Below, piece by piece: positions 23,201 to 31,047 of a stretch of 64,000 nt of DNA. A program made the position numbers and the translations under genes. How positions within the stretch are numbered: the first letter of the stretch is position 1; each line of letters starts with the position of its first letter. The notes below the pieces were generated by a model. It was not told the origin of the DNA. It saw only the letters and a program-made list of their open reading frames with translations, and did no database searches. Origin of the DNA: Chitinimonas sp. BJYL2 (GTDB lineage: Bacteria; Pseudomonadota; Gammaproteobacteria; Burkholderiales; Chitinimonadaceae); contig NZ_JANZKW010000001.1 of the NCBI RefSeq assembly GCF_027257935.1, positions 62,001 through 126,000 of the forward strand, given 5' to 3'.

Positions 23201-25882
23201 ATGACCACCCTCACCAAATCCACCTGCTGCTACTGCGGCGTAGGTTGCGGCGTCATCATCGAAAGCGACCAGGGCCGCATCACCGGCGTACGAGGCGATC
23301 CCGACCACCCGGCCAACTACGGCCGCCTGTGCACCAAGGGCCTCAATCTCGCCAACAGCGCCGCCAGTCATACCGGCCGCGCGCTGTACCCCGAGCTGCG
23401 CACCCAGCGCGACCAAGCCCGCCAGCGCACCGACTGGGACACCGCACTCGACACCGCCGCCGACCGCTTCGCCGCCATCATCCGCGAGCACGGTCCCGAT
23501 GCGGTGGCCTTTTACGTATCCGGCCAGCTGTTGACCGAGGACTACTACGTCTTCAACAAGCTCGCCAAGGGCCTGATCGGCACCAACAATATCGATACCA
23601 ACTCACGCCTGTGCATGAGCAGCGCCGTGGCGGCCTACAAGCAATCGCTCGGTGCCGATGGCCCGCCCACCTGCTACGAAGACCTGGAGCTGGCCGATTG
23701 TGTGCTGCTGGTTGGCAGCAATATGGCCTACGCCCACCCGGTGCTGTTCCGCCGGCTCGAAGCCGCCAAGCTGGAACGCGGTGCCAAGTGGATCGTGGTC
23801 GATCCACGCCGTACCGATACGGCCGCCATGGCCGATCTGCACCTGCAAATCCAGCCCGGCACCGATGTGGCGCTGTTCAACGGCATGCTGCACCACCTGA
23901 TCTGGGAAGGGCTGATCGATACCGATTACATCGCCGCCCATACCGAAGGCTTTGCCGAACTCAAGCAACTGGTGCGCGATTACACGCCGCGCATGGCTGC
24001 CGAGCTGTGCGGCATTCCCGAAGCGCAGCTGATTGCCGCTGCCGAGCTGTTCGGCCGCAGCGCGGCGTCCTTGTCGTTGTACTGCATGGGCCTGAATCAG
24101 TCCGCACACGGCACGCACAAGAATCTGGCGCTGATCAATCTGCATCTGGCCACACGCCAGATCGGCCGCCCCGGTGCCGGCCCGTTCAGCCTGACCGGCC
24201 AGCCCAATGCCATGGGCGGCCGTGAGGTTGGCGGCATGGCCACCATGCTGGCCGCGCACCGCGATATAGCCAATGCCGCGCACCGCGATGAAATCGCCCA
24301 GCTCTGGGGTATTCCCAGCGTCAGCGAGCGCCCCGGCCTGCCAGCCGTGGCCATGTTCGATGCGCTCAAAAACGGCCGGATCAAAGCCATCTGGATTGCC
24401 TGTACGAATCCGGCCCACTCGATGCCCGACCTGCCCGCCGTGCGCGCCGCGCTGGAAACCGCCGAGTTCGTGGTGGTGCAAGAAGCCTTCGCCAACACCG
24501 ATACGGTGGCCTATGCCGACCTGCTGCTGCCGGCCACCAGCTGGGGCGAAAAGGACGGCACCGTCACCAACTCCGAACGCCGCATCTCGCGCGTGCGGCC
24601 AGCCGTGGTGGGGCCCGGCGAAACACGTAACGACTGGCTCATCGCCAACGATTTCGCCCAGCGCCTACAAGCCCGCCTCGCGCCCGCACAAGCTGCACTG
24701 TTCGCCTTTGACACGCCTGAGCAGGTGTTCAACGAACACCGCCTGCTCACCGAAGGCCGTGATCTCGATATCGGCGGGCTCAGCTACACCATGCTGGAAC
24801 AAAGCGGCCCGCAGCAATGGCCGCTGCCGACCACGGCCGATACCGGTCAGGCACGCCGTTACACCGATGGCACCTTCGCCACGCTGAACGGCCGCGCCCG
24901 CTTCATCGTCACGCCGTTCAAGCCGGTGGCCGAAGCCACCAATGCGCGTTACCCCTTCCACCTGCTCACGGGCCGCTTGCGCGACCAGTGGCACGGCATG
25001 AGCCGCACCGGTCGCGTGCCGGCGCTGTGGTCACACAGCCCCGAACCCAGCCTGACCATGCACCCCAAGGATGCCGAGCGCCGTGGCTTCAAGGCCGGCG
25101 ATCTGGTCGAAATCGCTAGCAAGCGCGGCAAGCTAGTGCTGCCGCTAGCCATCGGCGACGACGTGCCCAGCGGCAGCGTGTTCGCCGCCATGCACTGGAA
25201 CGGCCAGACGCTGAACAGCACCGGCATCAACGAGACTTTGGCCGGCGTGGTCGACCCGTCCTCCTTCCAGCCCGAACTCAAGCACGCCGCCGTGCGCGTG
25301 GTGGCAACTGAGCTGCCCTGGCGCGCGGTGATCGCCTGCTGCAGCGACGATGTGCTGTCGCTCAAGGACCAGCTCCAGCCCCTGCTGGCCGAATGCGCCT
25401 ACGCCTCGCTGACGCTGGCCGGCAACGACGTAGTCCTGCTGCGCGCCGCCGCCCCGGCCGCGATGGACGACTGGCTGAACCGTATCTTCGCCCTGCTGGC
25501 CCTGCACCCCGGCCCCGACGTACTCGAATACCGCGATGCACGCCGTGGCGTGGTCAAGCGCGTGGGCTGGGCCGGCGAGCAGTTCAGCGGCTTTGTGTTT
25601 GCCGGCGACACGCAAGGCGCAGAAACCCTGCTGGCCCACCTGTCCGACCGCCAAGCCTGGTCATCACCCCGGCTGGCCGTGTTCTCCCCCCGCCTCGCCA
25701 ACGCCGCACCGCGCGACAAGGTGGTCTGCAACTGCAAACAGGTACGCGCCTCGCAAATCGAAGGCCTGATCAAGACCGGCGCAGAGCTGGAAGAACTGAA
25801 ATCCACGCTGGGCTGCGGCACGGTGTGCGGTTCGTGCGTGCCGGAATTGCGGCGGATGTGTGTGGTGGGGGTGGTAGCGTGA
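23201..25882 (+). CDS. nasA: Assimilatory nitrate reductase catalytic subunit
   Basis: An 893-aa molybdopterin oxidoreductase reducing nitrate to nitrite in the cytoplasm. The N-terminus carries a [4Fe-4S] motif, TCCYCGVGCGVIIE with the fourth Cys in GRLCTKG. MGD-binding segments include VLLVGSNMAYAHP, CMGLNQSAHGTHKN and GRLRDQWHGMSRTG. The C-terminal 50 residues are a BFD-like [2Fe-2S] domain (VVCNCKQVRASQI ... GCGTVCGSC), as in Klebsiella-type NasA that takes electrons from a separate partner. The ATG at 23201 follows GAGG; a start upstream would lie in the palindrome. No nasC-type electron-transfer subunit is seen, so the donor is open. Confidence 0.95.
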   Translation: MTTLTKSTCCYCGVGCGVIIESDQGRITGVRGDPDHPANYGRLCTKGLNLANSAASHTGRALYPELRTQRDQARQRTDWDTALDTAADRFAAIIREHGPDAVAFYVSGQLLTEDYYVFNKLAKGLIGTNNIDTNSRLCMSSAVAAYKQSLGADGPPTCYEDLELADCVLLVGSNMAYAHPVLFRRLEAAKLERGAKWIVVDPRRTDTAAMADLHLQIQPGTDVALFNGMLHHLIWEGLIDTDYIAAHTEGFAELKQLVRDYTPRMAAELCGIPEAQLIAAAELFGRSAASLSLYCMGLNQSAHGTHKNLALINLHLATRQIGRPGAGPFSLTGQPNAMGGREVGGMATMLAAHRDIANAAHRDEIAQLWGIPSVSERPGLPAVAMFDALKNGRIKAIWIACTNPAHSMPDLPAVRAALETAEFVVVQEAFANTDTVAYADLLLPATSWGEKDGTVTNSERRISRVRPAVVGPGETRNDWLIANDFAQRLQARLAPAQAALFAFDTPEQVFNEHRLLTEGRDLDIGGLSYTMLEQSGPQQWPLPTTADTGQARRYTDGTFATLNGRARFIVTPFKPVAEATNARYPFHLLTGRLRDQWHGMSRTGRVPALWSHSPEPSLTMHPKDAERRGFKAGDLVEIASKRGKLVLPLAIGDDVPSGSVFAAMHWNGQTLNSTGINETLAGVVDPSSFQPELKHAAVRVVATELPWRAVIACCSDDVLSLKDQLQPLLAECAYASLTLAGNDVVLLRAAAPAAMDDWLNRIFALLALHPGPDVLEYRDARRGVVKRVGWAGEQFSGFVFAGDTQGAETLLAHLSDRQAWSSPRLAVFSPRLANAAPRDKVVCNCKQVRASQIEGLIKTGAELEELKSTLGCGTVCGSCVPELRRMCVVGVVA

Positions 25883-25910
25883 GTGCCCATCTCGGCATCG
25901 CCGCATTTAG

Positions 25911-26340
25911 CCCCTCTCCCACGCGTGGGAGAGGGGTTGGGGTGAGGGCTGCATCCACTTGCACCGAACGTTCAGCTATCCACTACAGGTTCAGCGGCTG
26001 CGCCGCGAAATGCGCTGCGCGCTTTGGGAGCGAGAGTGCGTCTCGCACCCGCCTCACTTTCTTTGCTTCGCCAAAGAAAGTAAGCAAAGAAAGGCGACCC
26101 GACGAAGCCGCCCTGCTACGCAGGGTTCCTTGCGCTCCTCAACCGGCGTGGCCGGCGCAGAACTCGCCTTGCCTGCGGCAAGACTCAGACATGCTGCGCC
26201 GGACTGCCCCACGCCGGTCTGCGGTGCTCAGCGCGCTTCGACGGGACCTAGGTGGTTTGCCACCGTTTGCGCACTTGGTTTCTTGCTCCTTGTATTCCAC
26301 CGTTGCCCCTCACCCAACCCTCTCCCGGTGGGAGAGGGCT
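25911..26340. repeat. Composite repeat region between nasA and cobA
   Basis: A 490-base gap without a gene. It starts with a REP-like unit (CCCCTCTCCC...GGGAGAGGGGTTGGGGTGAGGG, 25911-25949) and ends with an inverted one (26306-26340). In between is an element resembling dispersed repeats of other proteobacteria: a TTTCTTTGCTT / AAGCAAAGAAA palindrome near 26057-26092, followed by GC-rich short hairpins (for example around 26150 and 26210). An open frame reads through into cobA but has no start signal or family resemblance. Confidence 0.65.
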
Positions 26341-26369
26341 CAAATCACCAAGCCCGCGAGGACCGCGTC

Positions 26370-27125
26370 ATGACCACGCCCCCTACCGTCACCCTGCTCG
26401 GCGCCGGCCCCGGTGATCTCGACCTGCTCACACTCAAGGCCGTCAAAGCCCTCGCCAAGGCCGAAATCCTGCTGCTGGATGACCTCGCCAATCCCGACAT
26501 CATCGAACTCGCCCCCAACGCCCGTGTCATCAAGGTCGGCAAACGTGGCGGCTGCAAATCCACGCCGCAGGATTTCATCCAGCGGCTCATGCGCCGCTAT
26601 GCGCTGCAGGGCAAGCACGTGGTCCGCGTCAAAGGGGGTGAAGTGCTGCTGTTTGGCCGAGCCGGTGAGGAGATCCGTTTTCTGCAAGTGGCGGGTATAG
26701 CAGTCGAGATCATCAACGGCATCAGCTCGGGCCTCGCAGCCGCGGCCAGCCTGGGCATCTCGCTGACGCACCGCGATCACTGCCAAGGCGTGACCTTTGT
26801 CACCGCGCATGACCGCGACGATGGCGAGCCTGACTGGGCGACACTGGCCGCTACCGGCACCACTCTGGTCATCTACATGGGTATGAGCCGTATCGACTCG
26901 CTGTGCGCCGGTCTGCAGCGCCATCTGCCGGCCAGCACGCCTGCGGCCGTGGTGCAGTGGGCCAGCACCACGCGCGAGAAACGTCTCGTCAGCCGCATCG
27001 ACAGTCTGGCCAGCGATGCCCGCAATGCCGGCATGGGCAGCCCTGCGATCATACTGATCGGCAATGCCATCGGCGAAGCGGATCGGCAACGCAGCACACA
27101 GGAAGCCGAGGCATGGGCAGCCTGA
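26370..27125 (+). CDS. cobA: Uroporphyrinogen-III C-methyltransferase
   Basis: A 251-aa SAM-dependent methyltransferase that makes precorrin-2, the start of siroheme. Motifs are VTLLGAGPGDLDLLTLKAVKA at the N-terminus, YALQGKHVVRVKGGEVLLFG, GISSGLAAAASLGISLTHRD and TLVIYMGMSRI. The usual KGGDPFVFGR box reads KGGEVLLFGR, an unusual variant in the SAM loop. GAGGA precedes the ATG at 26370; the longer open frame upstream is repeat sequence. It serves the siroheme centre of NirB. A CysG-type dehydrogenase/chelatase is not in the window. Confidence 0.9.
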   Translation: MTTPPTVTLLGAGPGDLDLLTLKAVKALAKAEILLLDDLANPDIIELAPNARVIKVGKRGGCKSTPQDFIQRLMRRYALQGKHVVRVKGGEVLLFGRAGEEIRFLQVAGIAVEIINGISSGLAAAASLGISLTHRDHCQGVTFVTAHDRDDGEPDWATLAATGTTLVIYMGMSRIDSLCAGLQRHLPASTPAAVVQWASTTREKRLVSRIDSLASDARNAGMGSPAIILIGNAIGEADRQRSTQEAEAWAA

Positions 27126-27697
27126 ACCGCTCCCTGCCAGACGCCGTCATCCTGTGCGGCGGCCAAGGCAGCCGCATGGGTGGTGCCGACAAAGGGCTGG
27201 TCGACTACCAAGGCCAGCCGCTGTACCAGCACTTGCAAGCACAGCTGCCGGCGCAGGCTTTCGGGCAGGTCTGGCTGTCTGCCAATCGCCATCATCGCCA
27301 ATACGCGTGTAGCGGATTGCCGGTGCTGGCCGACCAACGTACAGGCTACCCCGGCCCACTCGCCGGTATCGAGGCCGCGCTGCTGGCCAGCCAGGCCGAC
27401 TGGCTGCTGGTGGTGCCCTGCGACACGCCGGCACTCCCGCCCGATTTGCTGGTCAGACTATGGGCCGCGCGCCAGCAAGCGCCGATTGTCCGCGCACTGG
27501 CGGCGGGGCGGGTGCAGCCACTACACTGCTTGCTGAACCGTAGCGTGATGCCGGCGCTGCAACAGGCACTCGATGCCGGCCAGCAGGCAGTGATGCGCTG
27601 GCAGAACGACGTCGGCGTGGCCGATGTCTGTTTTGATGCCGCAATCCCTAACCTGAACACGCTCAACGCCCTGAACCACGAGACTTGCCTTGTTTGA
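27113..27697 (+). CDS. mobA: Molybdenum cofactor guanylyltransferase
   Basis: A 194-aa enzyme that transfers GMP from GTP to molybdopterin, giving the MGD form needed by nitrate reductase. The nucleotide-binding signature is ILCGGQGSRMGGADKGLVDYQG. YPGPLAGIEAALLA and VVPCDTPALP are the next MobA blocks. It overlaps the cobA end by 13 bases, with a ribosome site (AGGAAGCCGAGG) inside cobA. Its presence here matches the demand of NasA. Confidence 0.93.
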   Translation: MGSLNRSLPDAVILCGGQGSRMGGADKGLVDYQGQPLYQHLQAQLPAQAFGQVWLSANRHHRQYACSGLPVLADQRTGYPGPLAGIEAALLASQADWLLVVPCDTPALPPDLLVRLWAARQQAPIVRALAAGRVQPLHCLLNRSVMPALQQALDAGQQAVMRWQNDVGVADVCFDAAIPNLNTLNALNHETCLV

Positions 27698-27710
27698 GTC
27701 GCCCGCCCCA

Positions 27711-28724
27711 ATGCCGCCAAGCGTCGCTGCCACGCCATCGCACGATCAGCCCCTGATCGATCGCTTCGGCCGCCGCATCGACTACCTGCGCCTGTCGGTC
27801 ACCGACCGCTGCGATCTGCGCTGCAGTTACTGCCTGCCGCGCGGCTTCGATGGATACGCCGAACCCGAGCACTGGCTGACCTTTGACGAGATCGAACGCG
27901 TGGTCGGCCTGTTTGCGAAACTGGGCGTCCGCCGTGTGCGACTCACCGGCGGCGAACCACTGCTGCGTCGCAACCTGCCCCTGCTCGCCGGCCGCCTCGC
28001 CGCCCTGCCCGGCCTGACAGATCTATCGCTCTCCACCAATGCTACCCAACTGGCCCGTCATGCAGACGCCCTGCATGCCGCGGGTGTGCGTCGCCTCAAT
28101 ATCAGCCTCGACAGCCTCAAGCGTGATTGCGTTACCCAGCTGAGCGGCCGCGACAGCCTGCCCGCCGTGCTAGACGGCCTTGCCGCTGCCGATGCCGCCG
28201 GCTTTGCGCCGATCAAGCTCAATATGGTGGCACTCAAAGGCGTGAACGAGGACGAGATCGACGCCATGGCCGCCTTCTGCATTGAACGCGGCTATATTCT
28301 GCGCCTGATCGAAACCATGCCCATGGGCGATACTGGTCGCAACGCGCAGTATCTCGATCTGGGCCCTGTGCGCGAGCAACTGGTGCAACGCTTCGGTCTG
28401 GTGCCACAGGCACAGGAGCTCGGTGGCGGCCCGGCACGCTACTGGCAGACGGCAGATGGTCGAGGCCAGATCGGCTTCATCACCCCCATCAGTCAGCATT
28501 TCTGCGCCAGCTGCAACCGCGTGCGCCTGTCAGTCGAAGGCACCCTCTACCTGTGTCTGGGTAATGAAGACAAACTCGAACTGCGCCCGCTGCTGCGTGG
28601 CGGCGCGAGCGATGCCGACTTGATTGCCGCACTGCGCGGGGCCATTGAACTCAAGCCCGAGCGCCATGAGTTTGTGACACAACCCGGCAAGGTCGTCCGC
28701 TTCATGTCGATGACAGGCGGCTGA
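27711..28724 (+). CDS. moaA: GTP 3',8-cyclase
   Basis: A 337-aa radical-SAM enzyme for the first step of molybdenum cofactor synthesis. The SAM cluster motif is CDLRCSYC and the second cluster is CASCNRVRLS...C. TGGEPLLRRNLP and SLDSLKRD are conserved, and the protein ends in the required Gly-Gly (MTGG). I took the ATG at 27711; a TTG at 27690 with GAG seven bases upstream, overlapping the mobA stop, is a real alternative and would add seven residues. It is the last gene of the nitrate island. Confidence 0.93.
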   Translation: MPPSVAATPSHDQPLIDRFGRRIDYLRLSVTDRCDLRCSYCLPRGFDGYAEPEHWLTFDEIERVVGLFAKLGVRRVRLTGGEPLLRRNLPLLAGRLAALPGLTDLSLSTNATQLARHADALHAAGVRRLNISLDSLKRDCVTQLSGRDSLPAVLDGLAAADAAGFAPIKLNMVALKGVNEDEIDAMAAFCIERGYILRLIETMPMGDTGRNAQYLDLGPVREQLVQRFGLVPQAQELGGGPARYWQTADGRGQIGFITPISQHFCASCNRVRLSVEGTLYLCLGNEDKLELRPLLRGGASDADLIAALRGAIELKPERHEFVTQPGKVVRFMSMTGG

Positions 28725-28794
28725 GCGCACGGCACCGTTGCCACGCGCCAAGCAACAGCTGGGTCATACAACCGCTTTTCACACTCCCACCACC

Positions 28795-29409
28795 ATGTTC
28801 GAGACCTCGCTCAACAGCAGCAGCGACCCCGTTGCCGATAAGGTCAGCTGGGAACCCGCCCGCGGCGGCGGCGCCAACTTCCGTACCCAAAAGCTGGTGC
28901 GGCAAGGCCAGCAGGCCGTCATCTCTCCCTCGCTGGGTGGCAAAGCCTTTGCGCTGGCCTTCCTGCTGCCGGGCCTTGGCGTGCTGTTCGGTCTGGCCCC
29001 CTGGCTACTGCTCAAGGGAGAGTACTTCCCGGGTGCTTTTCTGGTGGTGTGGGGCCTGGGCTTTGCCGGTGGTGGCTGGCTGATCCTGCATACCACCACC
29101 CGCACCACCTTCGACAAGCAGCGCGGCATGTACTTCATGGGCAAGGCACCCCAAGCCGGCGGCAGCCGGGTGGCGGGCAAGCAGGGTTTGTTGATGGATA
29201 TTCATGCCTTGCAGTGCTTAAGCGAGCGCATCACTGGCAACAAAGGTGGCAGCTATCGCAGCTACGAACTCAATCTGGTCTTTCACGATGGCACCCGGCT
29301 CAACGTGATGGACCACGGCGCCAAAATGGTGGTGGAACTGGCTGCCGAGGAGCTGAGCCAGTTCCTGAATGTGCCGGTCTGGCACGCGCGGGATCGTGCC
29401 TCAGTCTAA
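28795..29409 (+). CDS. Hypothetical protein with two membrane helices
   Basis: A 204-aa protein I do not recognise. A hydrophilic N-terminus of about 45 residues is followed by two adjacent helices (ALAFLLPGLGVLFGLAPWLL and GAFLVVWGLGFAGGGWLIL), then a soluble C-terminal half with beta-rich segments (TFDKQRGMYFMGK, SYELNLVFHDGTRLNVMDHG). This layout resembles small membrane proteins with a cytoplasmic PH-like tail, but I cannot assign a family. No clear Shine-Dalgarno is seen. The stop overlaps the 3' end of the DsbA-like gene by nine bases. Confidence 0.6.
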   Translation: MFETSLNSSSDPVADKVSWEPARGGGANFRTQKLVRQGQQAVISPSLGGKAFALAFLLPGLGVLFGLAPWLLLKGEYFPGAFLVVWGLGFAGGGWLILHTTTRTTFDKQRGMYFMGKAPQAGGSRVAGKQGLLMDIHALQCLSERITGNKGGSYRSYELNLVFHDGTRLNVMDHGAKMVVELAAEELSQFLNVPVWHARDRASV

Positions 29410-30048
29410 CGCCGCAATCTTGCGCAATGCCTGCTCGAAAGCCTCGACCGGCTGGCCGCCCTGAATCAGGTACTGCTCGTTCACAATCACCGCCGGCACC
29501 GAGTTGATGCCATTGCGCAGGAAAAACTGCTCCTGCGCGCGCACCGCATCGGCATAGTCATCCGACGCCAAAATCTCCCGCGCCCGTTCCGGGTTCAGGC
29601 CCACTTCGTCGGCCACGCGCAGCAATACATCGTGATTGGCCGGGCTTTCGCCATCGGTGAAATAAGCGGTGAACAGCGCGCGCTTGAGCGGCAACTGCAA
29701 GCCTTCTTCGGCCGCCCAATGCAGCAGGCGGTGGGCATCAAACGTGTTGTAGATACGATCGCGCTTGCCCGGCGTGAAGGTGAAGCCCAGCTCGGCACCT
29801 CGCTGGCGGATCATCTCGCGTGTTTGCGCCAGTTGCTCGGGGCTGGCGCCGTATTTGCGGCTCAGGTGTTCGGTGATGTCTTCGCCTTCGGGCGCCATAT
29901 CGGGGTTCAGCTCGAAGGGCTGGAACTCGATGGCAACCTGGGCTTCATCGCCAATATTGGCGATGGCTTGCTCCAGGGCGCTCAGGCCGATGGCGCACCA
30001 AGGGCAGGACACATCAGAAACAAAGTCGATACGGATCAGTGCAGGCAT
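29401..30048 (-). CDS. DsbA-family oxidoreductase (FrnE-like)
   Basis: A 215-aa thioredoxin-fold protein without a signal peptide. It starts MPALIRIDFVSDVSCPWCAIG, giving a CPWC active site at about residues 15-18. The helical insert and C-terminal GINSVPAVIVNEQYLIQGGQ with the cis-Pro are typical of the cytoplasmic DsbA/FrnE group (2-hydroxychromene-2-carboxylate isomerase superfamily). Likely a thiol oxidoreductase or isomerase. It is convergent with the hypothetical membrane protein gene. The substrate is unknown. Confidence 0.88.
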   Translation of the reverse strand: MPALIRIDFVSDVSCPWCAIGLSALEQAIANIGDEAQVAIEFQPFELNPDMAPEGEDITEHLSRKYGASPEQLAQTREMIRQRGAELGFTFTPGKRDRIYNTFDAHRLLHWAAEEGLQLPLKRALFTAYFTDGESPANHDVLLRVADEVGLNPERAREILASDDYADAVRAQEQFFLRNGINSVPAVIVNEQYLIQGGQPVEAFEQALRKIAALD

Positions 30049-30166
30049 GAAGATACTCCCTGGCCGACATAGGCGACGGCCTCTTGGCTTTCAGTTGGGC
30101 ATATCCTGTCAGACTTCAAGGTCCATGTTCCCTATACTCGAAGGAGTCCAGTCCTGCACCGAAGCC

Positions 30167-30931
30167 ATGCGCCTGCGTTCCCGTCATCTTTTCTGCCTGA
30201 CCACGCTGCTGCCGCTGCTAGCCACCGCGGCGGACACGCTCACGGTCGCGATGAGCGACTCATGGGGCATGCCACTGGCCGGTTATCAACATACACCGCA
30301 AGGCATGGTGATTGATCGCGGCATCATGCACGACTGGTATGCGGCGTTGGGCAAGGTACTCGGCCGCGATATCCGGCTGACAGTGGTGCCGCCGCAGCGG
30401 GTCAGCCTGATGACCAGGCAGGCGCAGATCGATCTACGCTGTTTCGGCTCCCCGCAATGGGATGCCAATATCATCAAGCAGCAATTCCAGTGGTCACCGC
30501 ATGTGCTGCTTAGTGTGGAGGAGCGGCTGGTCAGTACGCCAGGCAAACCGCTTGTTACTGATATCTCGCAATTGCAGAAATTGCGCATTGGCACCGTAAG
30601 CGGCTATCGCTATCCACTGCTGGAGCCTCTGTTCGAGGTCGGTACGCTGATACGTGACAATGCGCCCGGTGAGCACCAGCTACTGGAAAAACAGCTGGTT
30701 GGCCGTACCGACTACAGCGTGATCCGGTTGATGACCCTGCACTACCTGCAAAAGCAGAATACGCGCTGGCAGGCGCTGCGCCCGTCGCCACTGCGTATAT
30801 CGCAGACCGATCTCTACTGCGCTGTCCACAAGCGCGCCAGCCTGACGCTCGACGCCCTGAATCAGGCCATGCAGACACTGGAAAAGCAGCAAGTCATGGC
30901 CACCATCCTGCGCCGCCACACAGGCCGGTAA
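30167..30931 (+). CDS. Periplasmic solute-binding-like protein
   Basis: A 254-aa exported protein: signal peptide MRLRSRHLFCLTTLLPLLATAA, then DTLTVAMSDSWGMPLAGYQ and GMVIDRGIMHDWYAALGKVL, a family 3 binding-protein layout. LRIGTVSGYRYPLLEPLF and VGRTDYSVIRLMTLHYL follow in the second lobe. An in-frame ATG at 30125 would add 14 residues before the signal, but the signal starts cleanly at 30167. No transporter genes adjoin it. It resembles the other orphan binding proteins only in architecture. Confidence 0.7.
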   Translation: MRLRSRHLFCLTTLLPLLATAADTLTVAMSDSWGMPLAGYQHTPQGMVIDRGIMHDWYAALGKVLGRDIRLTVVPPQRVSLMTRQAQIDLRCFGSPQWDANIIKQQFQWSPHVLLSVEERLVSTPGKPLVTDISQLQKLRIGTVSGYRYPLLEPLFEVGTLIRDNAPGEHQLLEKQLVGRTDYSVIRLMTLHYLQKQNTRWQALRPSPLRISQTDLYCAVHKRASLTLDALNQAMQTLEKQQVMATILRRHTGR

Positions 30932-31047
30932 ACCAAAGCGGTTGCGGAATGCAGCCGCTGAAACTACGACGCAAGCTTCCCTTACACTGGCACCCAAACC
31001 GATAAACCGGCCGGCACGACCGCGCCCGTACCCTCCCCGGAGTGCCC

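Noticed and set aside
25959-26369. Coding extension upstream of cobA
   Set aside because: The frame is open only because the repeat elements lack stops in it; the CobA family start and ribosome site are at 26370.
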